A stretch of DNA of 64,000 nucleotides from Heterostelium album PN500. Taxonomy: Eukaryota > Evosea > Eumycetozoa > Acytosteliales > Acytosteliaceae. The stretch is taken from positions 496,001 to 560,000 of the forward strand of contig NW_008805092.1 of NCBI RefSeq assembly GCF_000004825.1, read 5' to 3'. The translations under genes and the position numbers were made by a program. The notes below the pieces were generated by a model, which saw nothing but the letters and a program-made list of their open reading frames with translations, made no database searches and had not been told where the DNA came from. Shown in pieces: positions 23,101 to 34,980 of this stretch (position 1 is its first letter; the number at the start of each line of letters is the position of its first letter).

Positions 23101-24386
23101 CGAAACGGTACCAACCGAAAGCACTGGATGGTGTTGGGTTTGGAGCGACGGCGGAGCCTGAGAAACCAATGACCGGTGTTTTGTTGGTGGCGACATCGAT
23201 AATGCTGGCCATGGCACCTGGAACACCGAATTCATAACCTCCCTGGTGGAAACCATCGTTGTTCTTGTCGTGGTAGACGAAACCATCGAGTGTAACTGCG
23301 TAGTTGGCGCTGAGTGGTGGATATGGTTTGTTGAGATCACCTGGATAGGTAATATAGGTGTTGAGAGGAATGTTGGTGGATCCCGCTGGAGTACCTGGTG
23401 AAGCAACCAAGGGGATGTGTGTAGGCGGGTAGTGTTGAGATGAATTGCGAGTTGGAGTTATCGCCTGGCAGAGTTGGACGGATGCATCCCTTACATACGA
23501 AATCAGTGTTGAGCTTACCGAAAGTGTAGCCAGCCGGGTTGGAAGCAATGATTTGGTAGTAGTAGTTTGGCTTCAAGTTGTCAAAGTGGAAACGACCGTT
23601 ACCAGTCGATTGAGTGGGTGTAGCAACTGGGGTGCTGTTCTGACCGGTTGGATTGAGTCCAGTCCAGTCGACGATGTAGGTCTGTACGTTGGGTACACCG
23701 ATTTCTCCGCTGTCCCAGATTCCGTTGTTGTTGACATCGTAGTAGTACCAACCGTAGATGGCCATTTTTGGGTTGTCGCTTCCACCCCAGGCAGTTGACG
23801 AACTGGCAGTGGCAAACTGAGCGGTTGTTTTTTGTGCGCCTGTCTGGGTGGTCGGATTGACTGGATCGGGGGTGGTGATGTTCAACTGCAAACTGAGAGT
23901 GGTTGGCAGTTGGGTGTCGGCACGGTACATCGGTGCATGGAACGAATCGGGAGTTAGCAAGAAATTCGCTTTGAGGGCGTCCGGTTGCTGGATGAATTGG
24001 ATCTGGGTTTCTACCGTCTTTGGATACGAACGGAACAGCCAACCTGGTTGACTGACGAAATTGAAAACGTACAATCTGACATCACCAAGCATATCGTAGA
24101 TGTAGGTACCGTTGGCAGAGAGAGTGACATTGGGAATTTGGTTACCATAGAGATCGACGTGTGTAGCATTCATGCTTGGATAAATAAAAACACCGGGAAC
24201 GGGTGGTTCACCTGGTTGGTATTTCGTGTCGCCATTCAAATCCTCGAAAGCCATAACGGAAAGCGCAAAAGTATCACCACGAACCGGTGCTCTTGGAATT
24301 GGTGACACTAATTCCAACTCCAACGAATGGACCATCATACAAAACATCAGTGCCACAAGCACCAATGATATTGTTTTGTTGATCAT
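20156..24386 (-). CDS. Giant secreted SdrD/Cna-B-repeat protein with propeller-like centre
   Basis: The start at 24386 gives a clear signal peptide (MINKTISLVLVALMFCMMVHS). At least six SdrD/Cna-B modules follow, each with a calcium-loop-like D-x-N-x-(N/D)-G motif and a GEPG/GIPN turn: FEDLNGDTKYQPGEPPVPGV, YDVNNNGIWDSGEIGVPN, HDKNNDGFHQ, VDGNGNGIKDNNEKPIPN, YDPNFNSLQDNGEPGISG and, near the C terminus, WDTNLNGIQDANEPGIAN. A Thr/Ser/Pro-rich stalk lies between modules 3 and 4. A 400-residue unit with repeated beta-strand blades (GAVNGIAYDPKTGDTFVSAYH, LTSIIFDDLGHLVMGFKDRS) lies before the last module. Dictyostelid colossins carry similar modules. A one-base slip in a CCCC run at about 23415 splits the frame (HPL then VASPG); without it the protein has 1409 residues. 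I infer an extracellular matrix or adhesion role. Confidence 0.85.
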
Positions 24387-25375
24387 GATTAATATAATAT
24401 ATTATATTCCTATTATTATTACAAAGATCCTATATATATTATTAGATATGTGGAAAAATAAGAATTAGAATGGAAATAGAGAATAATTGATTGATTGATT
24501 GATTGATTGATTTGATATTTACCTTTTAAAAAAATACTATATAATAATTAAATTATATTATTTTTTGTAATTTTAAAAGTATAATAATAAATTTTATTTA
24601 GCTATCTAAAAATATTATTAGTTAGTTAGTTTAATAATGAAAAATAATAATTTTGTTTGATTGATTACAGTACTTGTTTGTTATGCTTACTCTCATTTTA
24701 TTATAATTTAATATTTTCTTTATTAATGTAATTACATTAGATACTAGTAGTAAAGTAAGTTTTAGATAGTGATCAATGTGGTGATTGCTACATATATTAT
24801 TGATGATAACAGTTGTTCCGTTGTTGCTTGTTGCATTTTTAATATTAAATTTCATATGCCATCAAACTTATCACAGCATAATTTACATTGCATATGAATG
24901 ATCAGGATTATTTTTATTATCATCAATGATACTCCAGATAGAGTACACTTTCATTCATTGTTTGATTCATTGTAAGTAACAATATAGATAATGAATGAAT
25001 TGATGATAGTTGTAAGTATATATAAGTGTTTATAAACACCCATTATTATATATTATCACCACAACAATTTTGTATTAGATATATGTGTTGAACAGTGGCT
25101 ACTATGAATATATCAAATCATATCATATGAAAACTAAGTAAGTAAGTGTTGTTTGTTGAGAAGTGTAAGTGTGGTAATTAATATAAAATTTTAGTGAGTG
25201 TTGTTTGTGTTTTATGTGTGTGTGTTGCGTGAGAATGTGTTTGAAATGTGTTCAATTGATAATGAACTTCTCACATTATCATTTTGTAATTTATTTTTTT
25301 TATCATACATTTTTTTTGATTTTTTTATTTAAAAAATTGTTTATAAATTATATATTGATAATGAATCTAATGTTA
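24387..25375. other. Upstream region of the giant secreted protein gene
   Basis: No gene seen. It contains a TTGA tandem run at about 24487-24511 and, at about 25190-25240, a GT-rich tract with TGTGNNTGTG matches (TGTGTGTGTG). That is the form of the G-box bound by the developmental factor GBF in Dictyostelium. It could drive the minus-strand gene at 24386, but it lies 800 bases away. Confidence 0.35.
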
Positions 25376-27720
25376 TTATGACTCTGTGCATTGTGGAATT
25401 GCTTCAAGTGTTTCTTTTATGTTATCACAAATATCGTTGTTGGCAATGAAAATAGATTTGAGAGTGGAGTTGAGATCGAGTGCATCTATGATATATTGAC
25501 CGCCTTGATCCTGAATGTGATTTCCACTGAGTCCGAGATGTGTGAGTGTACCGTTGTTCTTCAGTGCTTGGCATATGAATTTAGCACCGTCCGGTCCCAA
25601 TCGGTTGGAGTCTAGTGTCAGTGAGAGAAGATTGGTGTTGTACTTGAGTGATTCACCAATGGCACGACCACCCGACTCTCCAATGAGATTGGATACGAGG
25701 GAAATCGTTTGAAGTGGTGGGTTGTTTGCAATGACCTGTGAGAGTGCGATGGCACCTTCGTCGCCAACACGATTACTATCGAGAATCAACCAAACCAAAG
25801 TTGGAAAGAGTGCTCTTACCACTTGAGAATTGCTCGAGATTCGGCACGGAGTAAGACAGTGGACTCTTACCGGTCTTGTTGTTGCCGATGTTGCCGATGC
25901 CGATGTTACCAATGTTGTTGTTATTGTTGTTGTTGAGACCCCTCAGATTGACATGACTGGAACTAATACGCATATTGGCTGCCAGTTGTTGTGTGATTTG
26001 CTGTTGGAGATGTGAACATTGGACACTCTGAGTGGTATGAGGTGGACTTTGTGTGCTGCCGGATTCCGTCAGGTTGCCGCTGTTATTCAGCTGGTCAATG
26101 TGTTGTTGTGTATTTGGATTGAATGTTGAGTTTAATATGGACTGTGCAATCGATTTGCACGATTCAGAGCCGATACGATTCGCCGCCAGATTGAGTTTAA
26201 TGAGTGAGGAGTTGGTGCCGAGTGCCTCACCAATCAGCTTTCCACCGCCATCGCCAATCATGTTGTAGCTGAGATCGAGATCGCGCAATGTTTTGTTTAG
26301 CGGCAGTGAATAGGCGATTGATTTCGCACCTTTGTGTCCGATTTGATTGCCAGAGATATTGAGTGAAGTGAGTGTATGGTTCGTTTGGAGAGCATCGCCA
26401 ATGGCGTGTGCAGCCTGATCTCCAAATTGATTCCTCTTTAGTATCAGAGTGTGCAGTGATCTGTTCTTCTTGAGTGACTCGCCAATGGCACAACCAACTA
26501 CGTTCTCCAGTTGATTCATTCCCAAGTCGAGGTATAGGAGTGTCTGGTTGGTGGCGAGCGACTGGCATAGCGCCAGTCCACCCTCTGTATCAATCATTGT
26601 TCTATGCAAATTGAGAGAGGTAAGTGTTTTGTTGACGAGTAGCGATCGACCAAATTCGATTCCACATTGTGGGCCGACGTCATTCGCCGACAAGTCGAGC
26701 TTCTGTACCGAGGAGTCGAGCGCCAACGACTTGGCAATGGCGACACCACCGCGGTCCTGGATGAAATTACTACTCAAATCCAGTATCTGTATATGATTAT
26801 TATAGGCAAGAGCAGCGCCAAACTCTAGCATTCCAACGTCCGATATCTTGTTGGTAGCGAGATTGAGTTCGCGCAGAGTGGAGTCGCGCGACATCAACTC
26901 GGCGATGGCATGCATCGTTTTGTCAGAGATCGAATTGAAGCTGAGATTCAAGCTGAACAGCGACTCATTGCCCTTGACGCTGTCGAGCAGTGCAACACCA
27001 TCGTCGTCCGAGATGTGCGAGTGCATCAGACTGATCAAACTGAGATTCGGATTCAACTGGAGACGCGAGCGTATCAGTGAGCGCATCGCGTTGAAACTGA
27101 TATCCAAATGCTTGATGGAGCATCGCTCTTTCTGCAGCTGAAGAAGTCTCTCTAGATTCTCACAGGTCAGTTGCGAACAAAACTGCAACTTTAGCGCATT
27201 GAGATTCGGCAGGTACTCCAACATATCGATGAGCGCTTCCACTGTGAAATGATTACACTTTGAGAGATCCAAACTACCAATGTAACGTCCATACTTTTTA
27301 AACAACACCAGCAGATTCTCATCATTTACAAACGATCTATATTGAAACAATGATAATTGTATCAATTTCTTTGAAACTGCGGATATTGCAAAAATAAATA
27401 AGTAAAAATGAATGCAAGAAAATATGAACGTTCAATTCAATTCAACACCTACAACTTAATATTGTAATATATTTTGTATCTATATATTGATTCTTTTTCT
27501 TATCTACTATATTACTATTGTTATTTGTACTATTACTACTATTATTATCTTCTTTATTCTTCTTATGATTATGTAATGATCTTATCTTTTGATCATTCTG
27601 AGTGGTTAATCTTTCTACTAATTGTTTTGTTATTTCCATTACATTTTCAAATGATTTTGGTTTACTATTATTAATATTAGTAGTAGTATCACTATTATTA
27701 TTATTACTATTCTCTGTCAT
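25376..27720 (-). CDS. Leucine-rich repeat (RNase-inhibitor/NOD type) protein
   Basis: Exons 27720-27453, 27376-25871 and 25821-25376 give 739 residues. The N terminus is Asn/Ser-rich, followed by an F-box-like helix (YITILSFSKKLIQLSLFQYRSF). Then come about 13 ribonuclease-inhibitor-type LRRs of about 28 residues with the repeating L..L.LS.N.I...G...I...L..N..L form (for example LNLSFNSISDKTMHAIAELM, LDLSYNMIGDGGGKLIGEAL). A low-complexity insert (NTQQHIDQLNNSGN ... GLNNNNNNNIGNIGIGNIGN) interrupts the array, and three more LRRs follow. The last intron (25822-25870, 49 bases, GTAAGAG...AAG) is unusually short, but it restores frame and removes an early stop. Such proteins are interaction scaffolds. 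No specific role can be assigned. Confidence 0.85.
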
Positions 27721-29701
27721 TTTTAATATTATATTATATTATTTGTAACTATATAAAAAAAACTAACTATTGCTTTAGCTATTTACTTTCAATTATTTTA
27801 AATAATGTAAACTGAAATTAAACTAAATAAAAAAATAAATAAATGTCTATTTATATTTATGTGGATTGGATGTTGTATATATGTATGTTGAGGTAATATA
27901 TTGATATATTTGCCAAATTTTAACCCTTCAATATCTCATTTCAAATTATCAAAACTAAATTAAAAAATGATAAAATGATAATGATAATGTGGTTGATTAT
28001 ATTTATTGTGATTATCCAAAAAAAGTAAAAAAAAAAAAAAGAAAAAGAAAGAGAGATATAAAAAGAATATAAAAAGAGAGAGAAATAAAATAAAATAAAA
28101 GAATGAATTAGAGAATGATAAGTAAAGTAAAAGTAAGTAAGTATTGTTAAAATTAATATAATAAAAAAAAAAGAAAAAAAACGATGAAAAATAGATCAAA
28201 TTAAGGTTAATAAAGGTGTAGGAGATAACTTGAGCAAGTATTTTTTTAAACAAACTATTTTTCTCATTTTTTGTTGTTTTTTTTTTTGTTTTTTTACCTT
28301 ATGCAACTGATTTTATATCGATAAACAAGACAACGACAACGACGATCTTCCTTGAGTTTTGCCGACCGGAGTTGTGTGTGTGTGTGTTTTGTCGATTTAT
28401 TGGTAACGCCGAGGAGTAAACGAAATACCACCCAAAATTAATTTAAAATATCTTGCCTTGTCTTGTCTTGACTTCGAACGCTACAAAAAAAAAAAAGCGT
28501 AGCTACTACTAGTCAAGTTATGAGAAAATTAATTGTATTCTTTTCTTTTCTTTTCTTTGTGTTGGTAACTAATGTTTGTTGTTTGTTTCACTATGATTAT
28601 CAAAGCAATGATAATAGAAAATCAAAGTTGAACCGAATCTACTATTTTATTTGAAGTTGTGGTGGGTGTTATTGTTGTATGTGCGTGTGTGTGTGTTTGT
28701 TTTTATTTTTGTTCGTTCCTACGTTGTTTAAATCTATAATAATCTTTAATCAAATCTCACAACAAACTATTTTAAAACTATTTTTATTATTAATATTATT
28801 ATTATTACTATAAAATATTGTTATTCTTTCTTTATCTTTATATATATATTATATTTATTAATCTAGTGATTGTTTGTATATGTGAATTATGATATGTACA
28901 AAATCTTTTTTTCACTTTAAATATGTAAAGATTAGAGAAAAAAAAAAAAAAAAAAAAACTTCTCTGTGCTGGTGGTATACTTTGTAAACAAAAAGTTAAA
29001 TGATTTAAACTAAGTAAAATAGATAAAGTGTAATCTAGTCTGGTTACTGTGAATTAATAATTAGCAATAGTGCTGTTGTTTTTGTTGTAGCTAGAATGTA
29101 GGTCTGTTTTTTTTTAAAATGTTTATTTTTATTTTATTAAATTTCTCCAATCCAACATCTTCAAATTTCTTATCTTTTTTTTATTATAAATACTCTTACT
29201 TTTAGACCCCTCTTTGTACACCAAAGAATCTGTGCACATCATCCGTGTCATCATTTATTTTGCTGAAAAAAAAAAATTTTAAAAAGTTTTTTTTTTTTTT
29301 TTTGGTTAACTGTGAATTGATCTGATTGATGAAATATTACACTATATTAGAGCAAGGGAGAGTACATTTATTGTTAAAGAGTTACACTGGGAATAAAAAA
29401 AAGTAAAAATAATAATAACAAAAAGAAGAATCCCCAAAATCACCATAAATATCTATAATTGTCAACCACCACTTCAACACAATTCCCAGATGATGGTGCA
29501 TGTGGTGGTTTGGGTAACAATTTGTAAAAAAAAAAGAAAACATTTCACCATTTTCACCAGAGTCATAGCTGAAAATCATCGTTTATTGATTAGCGATTTT
29601 TAAAAGTGTGGTGAGTAGTGGTGAATTGTGGTGAAAGGTGGTGGAGTGTTGTAAAAAAAAAAGATTTATGATTATTATTATTCGGTTCGTCGCTCACCCC
29701 A
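27721..29701. other. Two-kilobase intergenic region
   Basis: No reading frame here is convincing. Most is A/T homopolymer, including long A and T runs near 28935 and 29280. A richer-GC island at about 28310-28490 (ACAACGACAACGACGATC, GCCGACCGGAG, GT repeats) stands out and could be a 5' leader or promoter of the minus-strand LRR gene or an unrecognised RNA. A GGTGGTGA-rich tract lies at about 29605-29645, just past the ankyrin gene stop. Confidence 0.4.
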
Positions 29702-31427
29702 CTAATCGAAGTCAGAGTAGTAGTTACCACCACCACTACGATTTTCATTTACAAGTAAATGTGTTTTTGATTGCAGATATCGGTAGATTGATTTGAATTG
29801 ATGTCTTTTCGCTGATTCTAACGCATTCCTCGAGAAACCTTCCGTTCTATTTTCACATAGGAAAACCACTACATCGAGATGTCCACCGTTTGCAGCACCG
29901 TCAATTGCCGTATACAAGCAACCTTCACTACGATTGTGATGAAGAAATTTCAAGATTTCAAGGCGACCTCTCGATGCGGCTAAGTCCATCGCCTGCACAT
30001 CACAACGGAAGGTTGTATTTTCATGGAGAAACTTTACAGTTTCGAAATGGCCATTGCAAGCTGCTTGGTTCATCGCTTGATGACTACATCCAGCATTCGT
30101 GTGTTCGTGAAGATATTTCAATACGTCTAGGTGTCCGTTTCCAGCTGCACCATCAATAGCATGGTAACTACACATCTCCGTTCTATTTTCTCTCAAAAAT
30201 CTAACGATCTCCAGGTAGCCTTTTGCACTTGCACGATCAATTGCATTCTCTGAGCAACCTTCAGTTCTATTGAAATGTAAATACTATAATTAAAGACAAC
30301 ATATAATCAATTAATAAATTGACACGGTTTAGGATTAATAATTAATTTAGACTTACTTTTAAAATATCAAAGAATCCATTGGATGCACAATAGTCCATCG
30401 CAAGTTGTGTGCAACCTTCACTTCTATTTTCACTTAGGAAGCGAACACAATCAAAATATCCATTCTTTGCAGCCAAGTTTAGCGCGTTTGTGGTGCATCC
30501 AGAAATGGAGTTGGCATGAAGGTATCTAAGTACTTCCAGGTGACCATTGGCTGCGGCAAGTTCAATTGCAAAAGATGAAGATCCTTCAGTTCTGTTTTCA
30601 ATCAGAAATTTCACAACATCCAAGTGGCCTTTACTCGCTGATAGATCAACAGCATTCTCTGAGCAACCTTCCGTTCTGTTGTGATGCAAAAATTTTACTA
30701 CTTCAAGGTGTCCTTCTATCGCGGCATTATCCATAGCGCTTGTGGTACAAGCTTCAAGCGATGGATCGGTATTCTCGTGTAGCCAAACAACAACACCCAA
30801 CTGACCTTTACTAGCAGCTTGATCCATTGCATTGGTTGTCAAACAAACATCGGGTGGTGTTGTGAAATTCGCTTTCAGAAATTTAATGCATTCGAGCTGA
30901 CAGTTTTCCGCTGCTTCTGTATAGCCACGTTTCACCAATCGGTTCATCAAAAGTGGATCACCATCGAAATCGATAAACATCCTATTGATAATAAGATCTA
31001 CCAGTGATATGCGACCGACTTTACATGCAAGTTTGAAGATATCGTTGATCTCATAGACATTGAAGGGCATGAATTTCAAACAGATATCAAACATGAATTC
31101 CAAGAGATCCAATCGTCGCTTCTGAAATAGTATATCAATCAACCGGTTGTATTGTTTTTTATCTAGTGATTGAAAGCGTTTGGTAAACTCCAATTTAAAT
31201 TCCTCTACGTAGCCAAAGCGTATTAGCTGATCCAAATGCTCGTTGATCAGTTGTGGCCACCTGTAAATACCAATTTCCGTGGAATCCCCAAACTGTTCGT
31301 AATCCGATTCTAAATCGACTTCACCCTTCCTATTGATTACTCTTATCCATCTAAATATATAATTTCTCAAAATTTTTGATTGTAAAATAGATTTAAAGGA
31401 TGAATCAATTTTATTATTACTTTCCAT
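29702..31427 (-). CDS. Ankyrin-repeat protein of the dictyostelid FLHENRTEGC type
   Basis: Two exons (31427-30357, 30283-29702; GTAAGT donor, phase 0) encode 550 residues. The ATG at 31427 (MESNNKIDSSFKSILQSK) is preferred to an in-frame upstream start at 31526, which lies in a T-rich leader. The N-terminal third is helical (LRNYIFRWIRVINRKGEVDL). About a dozen 33-34-residue repeats follow, of the form A.D.AA..GHL.VVKFLHENRTEGC, a divergent ankyrin repeat greatly expanded in dictyostelids. The protein is probably cytosolic and binds other proteins. No catalytic domain is visible. It is divergent from the ankyrin-sirtuin gene 550 bases away, but the repeats of the two are of different types. 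Confidence 0.88.
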
Positions 31428-31976
31428 CTCTGTGTCTTTTAGTAAAATAATAATATAAATATTTAATTTGTAAAATGTCAGATGATTTAAAGAAAAAAAA
31501 AAACAATTAATGGATAAAAAGATCAATCAAAGAAAAAAAATCACAAACCCAGAAATTTTCAAGTAAATATCTAAAATTAAAGTTTGTGATTGATTATTTT
31601 TTACTTGTTTTTATTTTATTAATTTGTTTACAAAAGTTTAGTAAATAAAATATTAAATATTATTTTCGAAAAAAAGAAGTTAATAAAATAGAAATGCAAA
31701 TGTAATCACATTCATTGAAATAATTTATTTGTTTTTAATTTTTTAAAAACTCGAAATTACAGATAAAAAGTTCAAAGAAAAATATCAAATTATAAAATGA
31801 GAAAAGATAATAAAATATGATTTCATTTTTTTTAAAAGTTAAATTAAACTTTCAACCTTTAACTTTTTTTTAACTTTTTGTATAGTATATATATTTACAT
31901 AGATATCAATAGTATATAATATTGTTTATTATTTATAATAAGATTTTATTATTTTATTTTATTCTAGAAAAGAAAG
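31428..31976. promoter_or_regulatory. Divergent promoter between two ankyrin genes
   Basis: 549 bases of A/T-rich DNA separate two start codons facing away from each other, so both promoters should lie here. A TATA-like TATAGTATATATAT is at about 31881-31894, 80-90 bases before the plus-strand ATG. No other features are seen. Confidence 0.4.
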
Positions 31977-34358
31977 ATGGATAGCAATCTAAGTGTAAAG
32001 ATTGCAGCGACTGCGACTTCAATTCTATTGAGTACCTATCTTTTAAAGAAGCTTTGGGTATCAAAGAAAAAGGTTACCGGCGCAGATACAGATGTTTCTG
32101 ACACCACAACAGAAGAGAAATTTCCAAAAGAGTGGAATGATCTTTTAAGATATTGTTATCTTGAAGATTATGTATGTTACTACTATTATTATTATTGTTG
32201 TTTGTTTGTTTGTTGTTATAAATGATATTAATAAAGTTTATTATTTTTAATAGGATTCAATATTTAAATTGATAAATGAAGATAGATTGACTAAATCGAT
32301 ATTGGAATTCACAGATAATGCAAAGTGGAATGCATTACATGTTGCTGTGTCGAAAGGTAATCATGCAATCGTTGATCTTCTCTTACAAACTGATATAGAT
32401 GTAAATGTACAAAGTAAGTTAAGTTGTTTGTATTTACAATATTATTATTATTATTATAAAGTTTATTAATGTTTACATTTGTTACAATAGATGATAAAGG
32501 TTATACTGCATTACATATTGCATCTTGCAATGGATTTCTAGAGATTGTTAAATCATTGCTACTAAAAGACAATGTTGATTGTTTGTTAACCAGTTCATCA
32601 TTGGAGTCAGTCGTCTACTTGGCAACTTCCAATCAATATATCGATATTGTAAGATTGATATTTAGTTATTTGGATAGATTGAGTAAGGAACAAGAAGGAG
32701 AAGAAGGAAAAGAAGGAGAGGAAGAAGAAGATGAACTAAAGAAGAAGAAAAAGAATAAGAAATATCAATTGGTAAATCAATATAATATACATGGTTCAAC
32801 ACCATTACATTTGTCAGTGTTGAGAAAGAATTTGGAATTGATGAGACTACTGTTGGATAGCGGTGCGGAAGTGGATGCCGTTAAGAAGGATGGAAGTACT
32901 GCACTTCATATAGCGGCGGTCGTCGATTTCGTAGAGGGAATCGACTTGTTGATGCATTCGTCGGCTAACACCAAGCTGCTCAATCGATTTGGAAACACAG
33001 CGCTTCACGACGCATGTATAAAGTCGAATGCCAACGCAGTGCGTGCAATCCTGGCTTATGACCGTTCACTCGCCAGCCTGGTGGACAACGACAAATCGAC
33101 AGCGCTACACTTGTCTTGCAATCTGGTGACATCGACAGTCGATTCACATCGTGAGGTTATCGAGGCGTTGCTCTATGCCGGCGCAGACGTCAATGCTGCC
33201 GACGCCGGAAACGCCACTCCACTTCATATTCTCTGTTGTAACAGTGGTGAGAAAGCCAACGAATTGATACCGTTGCTCTTGGAAAACGGGGCAAATCCCA
33301 CACTTGAAAATATCTCGGGTTGGACACCTCTTCATCATTGTGCTAATCTCAACAATCTCGAAGCTCTAAAGATGCTTAGCGATTGGTGTGCAAAGAATCA
33401 ATCAGAGTTTCTCGATACTTTCGATGTAAATAAAAAAAAGATAGCTAGGAGCAGAGATGACAATGCCGCCGAGCTGGAAGACAGGAACGCTGAAAAGGGC
33501 GAAGACCGACTAAAGAGAATCGCACACGATATCGAGGTGGGTAAAATTAAAAACATTGTATTCCTTACGGGTGCTGGTATAAGTGTTAGCTCGGGAATTC
33601 CAGCTTATCGTACAAAGGACGGTATTTACAATCGTTCAAAGACATTCCAATTCTCGATGGATTCACTGCTGGACGATCCCGACGCATTTTACAGTGGCGT
33701 CAAAGAGTATTTCTATCCGGTGGTGACGGGCGAGTTCAAACCGTCGAAAGCACACGAATTCATTGCGCGACTCAACGAGCGTGGTCTCCTCCTGAGAAAC
33801 TTCACCCAGAATGTCGATAATCTCGATGAGAAGGCTGGCATTCCAGAGGAGAGAATCGTACATGCACACGGATCATTCCTCCACTGGTATTGCACCGGTT
33901 GTGGTAAAGAGGAGAAGGATTTACAATCGGTGTGGAAAGAAATTGGTCGTGGTGGAACACCGATCTGTGGCAATAGACCTTGTCGTGAGGTATTGCGTCC
34001 GGGTGTTGTATTCTTCGGTGAACCTCTCCCATCTTATTTCCATCAGCGTGCCATCTCTGACCTGAGAGATGCCGATCTCCTCATTGTCATGGGATCATCG
34101 CTACAGGTCTATCCATTCGGTGGATTGCCAAACGACATTGATCCAAAGAGACCGAGAATTCTCATTAATTCAGAGGCTGTAGGACCATTCCGAGGTGTAA
34201 CTGACTTGCAATCAAACGAGAACAACAACAACGACAATAGCAACAGCAATCAAGATCAACCAACTCTAAGAATAGAAACAAGAGGAAGTAGAGATACTCT
34301 TATCCTAGGAAATTGTGATGATGGAGTTGAATTTCTTTCGAAAATATTTAACATTTAA
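31977..34358 (+). CDS. Ankyrin-repeat sirtuin (Sir2-family NAD-dependent deacylase) with N-terminal membrane segment
   Basis: Exons 31977-32171, 32254-32413 and 32491-34358 encode 740 residues. Residues about 8-28 (IAATATSILLSTYLLKKLWVS) form one hydrophobic helix followed by Lys residues, a possible signal anchor. Six to eight canonical ankyrin repeats follow (NALHVAVSKGNHAIVDLLL, GSTPLHLSVLRKNLELMRLLL, GWTPLHHCANLNNLEALKML) with an acidic EEGKEGEEEEDEL insert. The C-terminal half is a complete sirtuin: GAGIS (479-483), TQNVDNLD, the catalytic HAHG, two Cys pairs for zinc (CTGC and C...C around ICGNRPC), and GSSLQVYPF. Sirtuins remove acyl groups from lysines using NAD. The membrane anchor and ankyrin array suggest a cytosolic-facing enzyme on an organelle, but localisation is inference. 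Confidence 0.92.
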
Positions 34359-34395
34359 GACTTGTACTTTAAAAAGAAAAACAAATAATTAAAAT

Positions 34396-34980
34396 TTACT
34401 TTATTAAAATTGTTGTTGTTGTTGTAAATAATAATACAAGTAATAGGAGTAGAGATGGGTATAATCGATTTGAATCACCTTTCATAATTATTGATCTTTG
34501 ATTTGTAAATTCTTTATCGGAAGATGATTCTGATGGTTCATTCAAAGGTTTTGGTGATCCCGGACTCTTTGAAGGTGTCAATGAGAGTATATAATCTCCA
34601 CTCGATTCTTGATTTTTGCAAGTAATATTTACGTATGCTTTTAAGGTTCCATAGAATTCAAATTCAAATGGAGTTGATATGCCAATGAATACTTTTGTTT
34701 CTTGATATTCAATATCTAGATCCATTGTTTCCTCAACACCAACGCTACCTGTGATCGTAAAGTTTGAAGTATAGTTCCTTTCCAAAGGATCCCAGTCTAT
34801 CATAAAGGTATTTGTTTTACCTTTTTCAATTTGAATTCCAAATTTTATTTGTCCTCCTAGTTCTATTGTTTGAACTACTTTTATTGTTCCATTATTATTT
34901 TGTGATAAATATATAGATGAATTGGAATAGCTTATAAATAATCCTATAAATAATATTAAAATCTTTATTATATTATTCAT
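34396..34980 (-). CDS. Small secreted, probably GPI-anchored surface protein
   Basis: An intronless 194-residue protein. It begins with a signal peptide (MNNIIKILILFIGLFISYSNS) and ends with a Ser-rich stretch and a hydrophobic tail (LYPSLLLLLVLLFTTTTTILIK), the pattern of a GPI-anchor signal. The middle is beta-rich with N-glycosylation sites (NGT, NYT, NFT, NIT). There is one Cys (ITCKN). A Pro/Ser spacer (TPSKSPGSPKPLNEPSESSS) precedes the anchor. I do not recognise the family. It is tail to tail with the sirtuin gene, with fewer than 40 bases between the two stop codons. Confidence 0.75.
   Translation of the reverse strand: MNNIIKILILFIGLFISYSNSSIYLSQNNNGTIKVVQTIELGGQIKFGIQIEKGKTNTFMIDWDPLERNYTSNFTITGSVGVEETMDLDIEYQETKVFIGISTPFEFEFYGTLKAYVNITCKNQESSGDYILSLTPSKSPGSPKPLNEPSESSSDKEFTNQRSIIMKGDSNRLYPSLLLLLVLLFTTTTTILIK

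Noticed and set aside
24487-24511. TTGA tandem run as a possible telomere-like or CRISPR-type repeat
   Set aside because: It is a simple four-base microsatellite of about six units with no spacers. No CRISPR array exists in the window.
29382-29579. 65-residue minus-strand frame rich in Phe, Tyr and His
   Set aside because: Built from A-rich repeats. No upstream signals, splice sites or family features.
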